From a virus: a stretch of DNA of 64,000 bases. The notes beneath the pieces were generated by a model. It saw only the letters and a list, made by a program, of their open reading frames with translations. It made no database searches and had not been told where the DNA came from. Position numbers and translations under genes: made by a program. Below, piece after piece: positions 40,701 to 47,521 of the stretch. The stretch spans positions 1 to 64,000 of the IMG/VR virus record IMGVR_UViG_3300050821_005389, one strand, 5' to 3'. Position 1 is the first letter of the stretch. Each line of letters starts with the position of its first letter.

Positions 40701-41591
40701 CAAGTAGTTTTTTTAACCGACAGCGTAGAATTTATTGCGGGCGGCCCATCGACTCAATCATTTTTTTCTATAACGCTAGCCCCTGGAATAGGCTTAAATA
40801 ACTTTAACGCCGTCGATGTTTATGCTGGAGATCTGGTCTTCTTTTCATCTGATTCACAGTTGAAAAGCATTAACCCCTCTTTGCAATTGGCTAATATGGG
40901 TTTTCCGATCGGAGATCAGTTAGCTCTACTAGATTCGTCCGAAGTTGGCGTGGCGTATCACCAAAACGGAATCGATAATGCAATTTACGTAAGCGATAAC
41001 GATACCGGTTGGTGGCGTGTAAATCCTAGACAAATTCCGGGCGGCCTCAACGGCCCCGAGCCCGTCTGGAGCACTTTTTCCGCGATCACGGGCGGGGCGG
41101 GTATGGTTCAATCTGTTGAAACAACTCCCGGTATTAAGCAACTTTTAGTGGGTGGTACGGGGTGTAATCAACAAATATTGGTTAGGAATTTAAACGTATT
41201 TACCGATTATGTAAATGGGGTACAAACCCCTTACGATGCTTATTTTGTTATGGGTAGTGTGGTTTTAGCGCATCCCGGCCAATTGGCTATTTTACGTTTT
41301 ATTGAAATGGATTGTAGTGGCGTAAATTATCAACCTGTTGTTTCGGTTCTATTGAATGAGATTTCGGGAAATTTCCAAGTGCTCCCAACGACAGATGTTT
41401 TTGATCCGCCTAGCTTGTATGGTACTACAATCTCTCCTACGAGTTATTCTCCCCAAAGGTGGTATTTTGCGTCGACCGGTAGTTTAGCTCGCGCACGTCA
41501 TATACAAATAAAATGCGATCTAGGAACCACGAGTAATGGGGATGAAGTCTTGTCGCTAACAATTTACGGACGACTTATGGTAGAATTATAA
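37773..41591 (+). CDS. Large nozzle (tail tubular B)-like protein
   Basis: 1272 residues. The opening KQPKYVPIFIDRAFTGIWTQ to RSVLHDPS, then ELTNRLTLQRRPGLTPF, and the C-terminal part (VYAGDLVFFSSDSQLKSINP; VGVAYHQNGIDNAIYVSDN; KQLLVGG) resemble podovirus nozzle proteins. The middle (about 260-830) holds repeated WxxxTxY and GT-rich modules around WQPNHIYNSW and TWKVDTEYVAW, probably carbohydrate-binding-like insertions that explain the unusual length. The extended -10 of the next gene overlaps its last codons. Confidence 0.7.
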   Translation: MAPNLLQNAGAQPNKQPKYVPIFIDRAFTGIWTQRSVLHDPSDIATAHFYGGRPDALWQGSNVELTNRLTLQRRPGLTPFSAATYPTPPQRAFAFELTNGTIRVIIDTGPSPVFNLSSVNAISGAAYYIFTSPVTCAANNAYVGLIFNITGFDQTTNNGAFTCTASTSSYLLLSNASAINDTSAATAVTSGGVYWDTQVGGISYLLFAKSADAGQTGFVSVAGTLYMGDGVDTRKYTPLNNNGTIANSVAGQGSIWNYSIAAPTSQPAVTIVESGASAVPWESSTFYSTMGLLVDSNGNIEYLTGINNSGTNTTQFGTTGQGQPQWSSVTGNPPASGEDGSCNWLCAGSLSLWQSQTAYTTGACIYVPGVGGTPLPAFSETNGNNTGVGVNCPGTTGGGIWQAFPHGGTSGSSTPKWSPISNTHTDDFNGTGSNDIEWQYLGPAILWQPNHIYNSWWEHLQMCVVEPSLPNLALLEAGTQTIFVQTNNNQSTGSVNVQGTSGSGYTPPWPLAANTSPSSVGQTTGDGDLQWICLGWGTWKVDTEYVAWTAGASQFSAIKDGNNNFQVCLQGGLSGINIAATPYNGWLPSHVYATSALIAVKSTGGYYQFSVLFGGGTSSRSTEPVWNFTTGNNTHDGSITWRCNGPLPASQAVWGTTYGAQTRDNEVIWTCVGSAVDSTWTASTQWYFPASGFAAPTSSQAYGGAEVIANGDVQIVIDSGLSGSATPHWGAIGTTTQDGFAVWYTNSVVSPNSLAWQVGYVYAYSYKARSLDDYYSTPSYVYTGPGQSTFQIPIPPGLKSALPPPSGSETEGISTASPVFTITGVNAGAVNYVTVTGSLDPQVDTIVIWRSADGGGPSNMFELTEIPNPKPVNGAPGVATFADYLPDVATLSATGVLYPGLDEEIPAPIDGINNPPLSNFIPMTYNFQRIWGAAGQEVLWSGGPDTLTGTPNEAYNVSDNFSYLANVTRIVKNSQGQVVFLTDSVEFIAGGPSTQSFFSITLAPGIGLNNFNAVDVYAGDLVFFSSDSQLKSINPSLQLANMGFPIGDQLALLDSSEVGVAYHQNGIDNAIYVSDNDTGWWRVNPRQIPGGLNGPEPVWSTFSAITGGAGMVQSVETTPGIKQLLVGGTGCNQQILVRNLNVFTDYVNGVQTPYDAYFVMGSVVLAHPGQLAILRFIEMDCSGVNYQPVVSVLLNEISGNFQVLPTTDVFDPPSLYGTTISPTSYSPQRWYFASTGSLARARHIQIKCDLGTTSNGDEVLSLTIYGRLMVEL
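41578..41586 (+). promoter_or_regulatory. Extended -10 promoter of endonuclease cassette 6
   Basis: TG-G-TAGAAT lies inside the last codons of the nozzle-like gene, about 22 bases before the pseudoknot at 41608. No clear -35. Confidence 0.5.
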
Positions 41592-41607
41592 AGTTGTGGC
41601 TAACAAA

Positions 41608-41658
41608 TAGGGGGGTGCCAGTTACACCCCTCTAATCCTTTAACTGGAAGGATTTTTT
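41608..41658 (+). promoter_or_regulatory. SD-masking pseudoknot leader, copy 6
   Basis: Stem 1: TAGGGGGGTG (41608-41617) with CACCCCTCTA (41625-41634), 10 pairs with one G-U. Loop CCAGTTA (41618-41624) is perfectly complementary to TAACTGG (41641-41647), the front of the GGAAGG ribosome site of the gene at 41659. Confidence 0.85.
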
Positions 41659-42549
41659 ATGTACGAAATAGGTAGTATTGTTGAAAAAGAACTTTTTCTT
41701 AGGTCACGAGATAATCCTCGGTCTACACAGATGTGGCGAGCTTATATTTCGTTTTTAGAAAATTGCCCTTATTTAGAAACTTGGACACCTAATTCTGTAG
41801 TTCATCATATACTTTGGCGAGCCGAATACCCCCAGTTTGTTAAATCGAAATGGAATTTGATTCGACTGTCTCATGATGATCATACTGCCGCCGCAGCTCT
41901 GATGTTAGGGGCGGAACCTAAAAATAGAGGGTTGTTGGACGGTTTTAAATTTACCTCCAAATTAACAGCCGGAATCCGCCCGAGTTGGCAACCTAAAAAT
42001 CCTCGGCGTGTAATTAGATTATACACAAAAGAACGTTGGTCAGCCGCGCGGATAGGATGTAAATTTAAAGTTGGTATATATCGGGTAATTCATTTTCTTA
42101 GAAGAAATAAAATAGAGATATCTTCTAGAAATCACGGACGAAGCCTGCTCTTTAGATTTTCTAAAAAAGAAATAAAGCAGATGATTCGCATGTATTTAAG
42201 AGAATTAAAAACATCCGTGGTTATCGGAAAGAAATTTGGACTTTCTTCTAGTGGTGTTATGTCAATTCTTCGGCGAAACAATGTGCCCATCAGAGATCTT
42301 TCTATTAGTCACCAAAGCCATCAGTGGTTTGCTCAACAAACAAAAACAGCGATTCGTCTTTATACGAAAAAGTTTTGGGGAACCGAACGAATTGGTCGAT
42401 ATTTAAACATTCCCGAGGGCTGTGTTGCCGGGCATCTTATTCGTAACGGAATCAGGATTCGTACACAAAGCGAAGCGTCGAAATTAATAAAAATTCGTGT
42501 CAGAAAAGAAAAATCAAACCCCGGAAGAAGACAATTACGGGCTGCCTAG
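41659..42549 (+). CDS. HNH-type homing endonuclease with three HTH repeats
   Basis: 296 residues. VVHHILWRAEYPQFVKSKWN and LIRLSHDDHTAA form an HNH-type nuclease core (two His, Asn/Leu spacer, H..H..A). Three tandem helix-turn-helix repeats follow, each starting (V/M/A)IR(L/M)Y and ending in (R/I)RN(K/N/G)(I/V): about 112-150, 168-208 and 225-265. They would read the target site. The last 53 bases overlap the next gene. Confidence 0.8.
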   Translation: MYEIGSIVEKELFLRSRDNPRSTQMWRAYISFLENCPYLETWTPNSVVHHILWRAEYPQFVKSKWNLIRLSHDDHTAAAALMLGAEPKNRGLLDGFKFTSKLTAGIRPSWQPKNPRRVIRLYTKERWSAARIGCKFKVGIYRVIHFLRRNKIEISSRNHGRSLLFRFSKKEIKQMIRMYLRELKTSVVIGKKFGLSSSGVMSILRRNNVPIRDLSISHQSHQWFAQQTKTAIRLYTKKFWGTERIGRYLNIPEGCVAGHLIRNGIRIRTQSEASKLIKIRVRKEKSNPGRRQLRAA

Positions 42550-43903
42550 CAACTTCGTCCCGATCGACGCACCTCCAATAAACCCGAATCAACCTGTAGG
42601 AGCACCCCCACCGCCTTCTGGTGTCAACCCCTACGGTTCCGGTAGTCTACCCAGTAATCTCGGTTACCAACCGGCCTTGGTTAAAACGGGTTTTCCGGGT
42701 TCTTCAACTGGCCCGATCGACTTATTCCCGATTCAAAGTTTAGCGGCCGCGAATGCTAAATCACAAGGCGTAGCCGCTACTGTAGCGGCGCCAGCTATTA
42801 CTAATGCCGCCGCTGCTAATACGACGGCTAAAGCCGCCAACGTTACCGCCAATACCGCTAACACAACGGCTAATACAGCTAACACGAACGCCACGACAGC
42901 CGTAACCGGCGTTAGCACTATCAACAGTCAGACGGCTGTAGCCATAGTATCCGGCGTTCTTCAACAGATTCCTATATCGACTTTAGGAAGCACGACGACA
43001 ACCCCTAACTTAGATAATTTAAACGACGGATCAACGTATAAACGCGTCTCGGCCACGGCACTGACTAATCACCTTGTAGACAGTACGCAAGCTGGTTTTA
43101 AATGCCAAGCCGGCAGCGTCGTGCCTCAAATCGTCGGAGGTTCGGCGTCCTTTTTTACTTATACTAGCACAACTTCGTCGATAGATATTTCTTGGTCGAA
43201 TGAACCAGTTTTGTACGGTGATACTACTTCGAGTACTATCGTAGGCAGTTCCCAAAACGTTACGGGTTTATCAGCTAGCACGACCTATTACTTTTATGCT
43301 TATTCATTCGGATCCTCGGTGACTTTTGTTCAAGTTTCAGGCGGCACAGGAACACCGGCGATGCTTTATACTCCGCAAAGTCCTACGGCTGCTCAGGCAT
43401 TAAATAACCAGGCTGTCATCGCGTTGTCAAATGGTGGAGTCGCGAGTACAACGCCTAGTAGTGGTTCTGGTGGAGGATCCGGTGGCGGTTCTGGATTATG
43501 TGTCCGAGACAACACGATTGTTCTACATAGAGAAAAAGGCGAGATTCCGCTTCTAGATTGTCAGATTGGCGATTTCATAATGGGTCGCACCGCCTGGACC
43601 GAGATCGTTGCGATGCAGGTTTTACCGATGGATGAGTTTGTTCGCATCACGGTTGAAGGGGAATCGGTTTCTATTACGCCAACGCATCACACAACGACAG
43701 CCGATGAACGAAGTGTCGCTGGTAAAGATTTGACTTTGAAAGACTATCTGATTCGTAGAAAAGGGTACTCAAAGATCAAAACTCTAGAATTGGTTGAAGA
43801 AGAAGGTAGAAAGATAACTGTGACTTGTCTTCCGGAGCACGAATATTTCGCAGGCGAGGTTCATCCGACTATCCTAGTACATAATTCGGTTCCATTATCG
43901 TGA
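42497..43903 (+). CDS. Fibre-like virion protein ending in a Hint domain
   Basis: 468 residues from GTG 42497, inside the end of the endonuclease gene and without an evident ribosome site. After a proline-rich head comes an Ala/Asn/Thr repeat region (about 95-140), an Fn3-like segment (NVTGLSASTTYYFYAYSF) and a Gly/Ser linker (322-333). Residues 335-463 are a Hint domain: CVRDNTIVLHREKGEIPLLD, SITPTHHTT (block B), and ILVHN-S at the end. Only SVPLS would remain as C-terminal flank, so autoprocessing rather than true splicing is likely. Confidence 0.7.
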   Translation: MSEKKNQTPEEDNYGLPSNFVPIDAPPINPNQPVGAPPPPSGVNPYGSGSLPSNLGYQPALVKTGFPGSSTGPIDLFPIQSLAAANAKSQGVAATVAAPAITNAAAANTTAKAANVTANTANTTANTANTNATTAVTGVSTINSQTAVAIVSGVLQQIPISTLGSTTTTPNLDNLNDGSTYKRVSATALTNHLVDSTQAGFKCQAGSVVPQIVGGSASFFTYTSTTSSIDISWSNEPVLYGDTTSSTIVGSSQNVTGLSASTTYYFYAYSFGSSVTFVQVSGGTGTPAMLYTPQSPTAAQALNNQAVIALSNGGVASTTPSSGSGGGSGGGSGLCVRDNTIVLHREKGEIPLLDCQIGDFIMGRTAWTEIVAMQVLPMDEFVRITVEGESVSITPTHHTTTADERSVAGKDLTLKDYLIRRKGYSKIKTLELVEEEGRKITVTCLPEHEYFAGEVHPTILVHNSVPLS

Positions 43904-44208
43904 AAAATATCCATCATTTGACAAAAGAAGTTTGTTTAAAGCATCTTAAAAACTATCGCCAGTCCGCTTATCTCGATCTGCCTGACGGCACTGTTATCAT
44001 AACTGGTACGATCGACTCTCATTACCGAAAGCTACTGGAGCAAGAGTCTGGTACCACTGCGATTCCTTTTGTTGGTTCTGGTGACCTAGTGCCATCGCAC
44101 GTAGTCAACTCTCTTCAACATCTCGGTGTTACTGAAACCGACGACACCATGAAAGCCGTTCTTAAAATCTGTAAAGTACACCCATCGTTTCATCCAAGCG
44201 AACTCTAA
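43900..44208 (+). CDS. Small hypothetical protein
   Basis: 102 residues from a GTG start coupled to the previous stop. LPDGTVIITGTIDSHYRKLLEQ and a C-terminal alpha-beta stretch (VVNSLQHLGVTETDDTMKAV) suggest a small alpha/beta protein. It could act on or with the Hint-domain product, by position only. No family recognised. Confidence 0.65.
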   Translation: MKNIHHLTKEVCLKHLKNYRQSAYLDLPDGTVIITGTIDSHYRKLLEQESGTTAIPFVGSGDLVPSHVVNSLQHLGVTETDDTMKAVLKICKVHPSFHPSEL

Positions 44209-44227
44209 CTAAAAATTCGGGAGGCTT

Positions 44228-44635
44228 ATGAAGTTTACATCTACTTTGTTAGATGATATGCCGCAAATCGCCCGTTGGATAGAGTTAGACCCGTTTCATT
44301 GTAATCGAGGAACTAAACCAGAATGGTGGATCACGGGAGCAGATTGTTACGTAGCATTTTGTATTGAAGATGATTCAGGCCCGGTAATATACGTCAGGCT
44401 GGAAGAAGACGAAGATTTAATCCGGTTACATTGCCAATTTGGGCCGGAAAACGAAGTTAGTAAGCGCCGGGTCGCCGTAGCGATTTCAGAAGCTTTGCCG
44501 GCCGTAGAAATAATGGCGAGACAGAAAGGCAGTACTGGTTTGATTTATGAAAGTTCGTCGCCTGGATTAATAAAGTTTTTAGAGAAACGCGGATATGTTC
44601 CCGCCGAAACAAATCAATTCGTAAAGATTTTTTAA
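44228..44635 (+). CDS. GNAT-like virion-region protein
   Basis: 135 residues, GGGAGGC upstream. The core (CYVAFCIEDDSGPVIYVRLE, then IMARQKGSTGLIYESSSPG, LIKFLEKRGYVPAE) follows the N-acetyltransferase fold ending in F.EK.GF. Similar GNAT-like proteins occur among podovirus internal or tail genes. Catalysis is not established. Confidence 0.6.
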   Translation: MKFTSTLLDDMPQIARWIELDPFHCNRGTKPEWWITGADCYVAFCIEDDSGPVIYVRLEEDEDLIRLHCQFGPENEVSKRRVAVAISEALPAVEIMARQKGSTGLIYESSSPGLIKFLEKRGYVPAETNQFVKIF

Positions 44636-44656
44636 AAGATTTTAGAGAGGTGTACC

Positions 44657-45346
44657 ATTTGCGGTCCTTCCGGAACACAAAGTTCCCTCGAGAAGCAGGA
44701 AGCTAATTTTTCGCAACTGTTGTCACAGGATTTTGGCAGCAGATTTGCTGGCCAAAATGAAACGTTAGCTTCTTTGGGAAATATTCTTCAAAACGTCCAA
44801 GAAGGTAAACTGGTTCCTGGTTTTAGCCCTCAGACACTGGCTGCGCTTAATACCTCGGCAATTGATACAACGGCAGGTAACTTTGCAAACGCTCAACGCG
44901 CTGCTAATAACGCTAATGCGGGCCGCGGTGGAAATAGCGGATTGCAGCCAGGGACAGTGGGCCAAGAGAACGCGACGATAGCCAGTGCGGGTGCATCGCA
45001 ACTATCCAATGAGCAGCAACAGATTCAACTGGCTAATCAAAATCAAGCCGAACAGAATACGCAGATGGCTATAGGCGGTGAATCTACCTTGGCCGGATTG
45101 CAAAATCCTCTAGGCTTTGCTGGTGCTACTACTCAATCACAAGGCCAAGCATTTAACGCCGCGACACAAATAAATCAAGAACAGAATCAGGAAGAAGCTG
45201 ATATTGCCGGTGGTATTGCAGGATTGGCTGGCGGCGTATTAGGCGGTCCTATCGGTGGAATGATAGGTAGTTCTATTGGTGGCTTGATGAATCCCGGTAC
45301 CAGTTCGGTTCTTCCTAGCGATAGTGGAGGCTTGATCGGTGCATAA
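44657..45346 (+). CDS. Conserved MCG-type virion protein with apparent AUU start
   Basis: 229 residues if translation starts at ATT 44657, preceded by GAGAGG at 6 bases. The start gives (M)CGPSGTQSSLEKQEANFSQ, the usual opening of a phage family whose members begin MCG. The first ordinary start, TTG at 44720, would delete this conserved head. The middle is Gln/Asn/Ala-rich helical and the end is glycine-rich hydrophobic (IAGGIAGLAGGVLGGPIGGM), as in membrane-inserting ejection proteins. Confidence 0.75.
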   Translation: MCGPSGTQSSLEKQEANFSQLLSQDFGSRFAGQNETLASLGNILQNVQEGKLVPGFSPQTLAALNTSAIDTTAGNFANAQRAANNANAGRGGNSGLQPGTVGQENATIASAGASQLSNEQQQIQLANQNQAEQNTQMAIGGESTLAGLQNPLGFAGATTQSQGQAFNAATQINQEQNQEEADIAGGIAGLAGGVLGGPIGGMIGSSIGGLMNPGTSSVLPSDSGGLIGA

Positions 45347-45355
45347 GGAGCAAAG

Positions 45356-47521
45356 ATGGCGTTAGTACCCGATGCAGTTTTAGCAGGCGGACCGAGCGGT
45401 TTAGTCGGTCAACCAGACTCAGCTCCGACCGCGCCTAATCTTGCTGTACCAGATACTACTAACACCGGCGGCGCATCTTTATTGTCAGGATTGCCCCCCG
45501 CTCCGAAACCAGGCGGCATATCAGAGAGTCCTCAAGACCAATTTAGACGTTTAGTCGCCCAGAACGCTAATACCGCTATTAAAGGGGCATCGGATCCTTC
45601 AGCACCGTTTGCTTGGGCTAAAGCACTCGTCGGATCTGTAATTCCTTCGCTCGCAGGCACGGCATTGGGTGGACTCGGTGCCGCAGCAGATATAGGTCGC
45701 GTCCCGCCGGGAGCCGGCGCCCTTTACGGTATAAATAAAACAGTTGCCGGATTAAATGCGCAAAAAGCAGAACAACAGAAGCAAGCGGCGCAACAGAAAC
45801 AACAAGCTTTTGAAAACGATTATAAAACACAAGAACTTCAGTTAAGGAAAGATGCACAGCAAGCTCAACAAGCTGCTAATTTAGTCCAATCTCAAAAAGC
45901 CCTGCACGAATTGGATAAAGAAGCCCAAGACACTTTATTTACTGCTACTGCACCTTGGCGTGATGCTGCTGAAAAAGCCGGTCAACAGAAAATTCAAGAC
46001 GGTCTGACTTCCAACGACATTAATGAAATAAAAATGCAGCACGCTACGAAAGATGATCCGAACGGCACTAAATGGGCAATGGATCAGAATATTAAACAAA
46101 CAGGTTGGCAACCGATTACGAATGAAAACGGCGATCCTACAGGTCAGCGGCGAGCTACGTACTCGATATATACTTGGGGCGATCCGGTCCAGGTAAACGA
46201 CCAAATGTCTGCCGATGCTAAGAAATATCTAGATAAGGATCTTCCAAAAGGCACGATTCTCGATCCCAAAGATAGTCGAACAGTCGAGTTGCAAATCCAG
46301 AAAGCTCGAACCGACGAGATGGTTGGACTCGGTGCATTGGCCGCAGCAGGTAAACTACAAAACGAAATAGATACTTATAAGAAAAATTCTGATTTTAAGG
46401 CGGCGTCTGAGACATTGGTTCCTTGGCTGGTGGATGCGCACGGGGACTACGGCCTTGCGATGACGAGAATGCAAGATGCGGCTAATGAGAAAGATGCCGC
46501 TGGCCAGCTTACTACTCATGCTCAAGAGGTCCAGAAACAGTTCCTTCAAGTTCAACGCGGTTTAAGTCCAGAAATCGTTAAAACTGATATGGATTTATCA
46601 GAAAAGAAAGCTATCGAAGAAGTTAAAGCAAACGCTAAATCCGCTGCCGAAGGTAAAAAAACCGAGGCACAGGGTGATACAAATTTAACCGGTTTGGCTT
46701 ATTTAAATTCTATACAAGATCCTTCAGAGCGGAATCTTGTCAATCAGATCGGTAACGGACAGTTGCCCGTAAATCGAATCGAATATTTGCTTGCTAGAAA
46801 TCCTCGTATCCTTCAAGAAGTATCTTTAGCATTTCCAGATATTGACGCTGGTAAATTCCCCGGATATATCGCGGCGATTAAAGAATTCAATACAGGAAAA
46901 GCCGCGACTCAAATTAAAGCCATTAATACAGCTCTTCCTCACTTGGATCAACTATATACGGCTGTTGAAAACGGATTCGGTACGACCATTCCGGGTATAT
47001 CAAATGTTGAACGCGCCTTGGGCAACCAAAATGCAATTGACGTAAATAACCTTCGAACTATTGCATCGCAAGAATTAGCAAAAATTTACGCCACCGGTGC
47101 CGTAACCGATCAAGAACGGAAAGAATTTAATAATCAAATACAAGGTTTTCAGACACCGGCGGAATTAAAGGGTACTGTTTATGCGATGGTTAACGCTTTG
47201 ACTAAGCAAGTAGACTCTCTAGAAAATCAGTGGGAGACATCGCTGCCTAGTAAGCGGTTCCGTCCAGCACGGGCTATTATTGATCAAGATGCTCAGAAAG
47301 CTATGGCGGATATAGTCTCAAGACATAGTGGTGCTGGTCCGATGGCTCAAACGCCGGCTCAACAGCAGCAAGACTCGGTTCAGAGATTGAATAGTGCAGC
47401 CGGTCAACCAGCGGCGCATAAGATCGGTGATATAATTTTGCAAGCTGGTGTACCTTTTAAAGTTACTAGTGTAGACGCGAATGGCAAGGTCACAGGAGCC
47501 GATTTTAATGGGCCAAGATAG
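45356..47521 (+). CDS. Internal virion (ejection) protein
   Basis: 721 residues. A Gly/Pro-rich head with a hydrophobic helix (LVGSVIPSLAGTALGGLGAA) leads to a long Gln/Lys/Ala coiled region (about 125-240), then a helical C-terminal half (LVNQIGNGQLPVNRIEYLLA; IKAINTALPHLDQLYTAV). Between the MCG-type gene and the transglycosylase gene, this matches ejection proteins of short-tailed phages. Assignment rests on size, composition and order. Confidence 0.65.
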   Translation: MALVPDAVLAGGPSGLVGQPDSAPTAPNLAVPDTTNTGGASLLSGLPPAPKPGGISESPQDQFRRLVAQNANTAIKGASDPSAPFAWAKALVGSVIPSLAGTALGGLGAAADIGRVPPGAGALYGINKTVAGLNAQKAEQQKQAAQQKQQAFENDYKTQELQLRKDAQQAQQAANLVQSQKALHELDKEAQDTLFTATAPWRDAAEKAGQQKIQDGLTSNDINEIKMQHATKDDPNGTKWAMDQNIKQTGWQPITNENGDPTGQRRATYSIYTWGDPVQVNDQMSADAKKYLDKDLPKGTILDPKDSRTVELQIQKARTDEMVGLGALAAAGKLQNEIDTYKKNSDFKAASETLVPWLVDAHGDYGLAMTRMQDAANEKDAAGQLTTHAQEVQKQFLQVQRGLSPEIVKTDMDLSEKKAIEEVKANAKSAAEGKKTEAQGDTNLTGLAYLNSIQDPSERNLVNQIGNGQLPVNRIEYLLARNPRILQEVSLAFPDIDAGKFPGYIAAIKEFNTGKAATQIKAINTALPHLDQLYTAVENGFGTTIPGISNVERALGNQNAIDVNNLRTIASQELAKIYATGAVTDQERKEFNNQIQGFQTPAELKGTVYAMVNALTKQVDSLENQWETSLPSKRFRPARAIIDQDAQKAMADIVSRHSGAGPMAQTPAQQQQDSVQRLNSAAGQPAAHKIGDIILQAGVPFKVTSVDANGKVTGADFNGPR

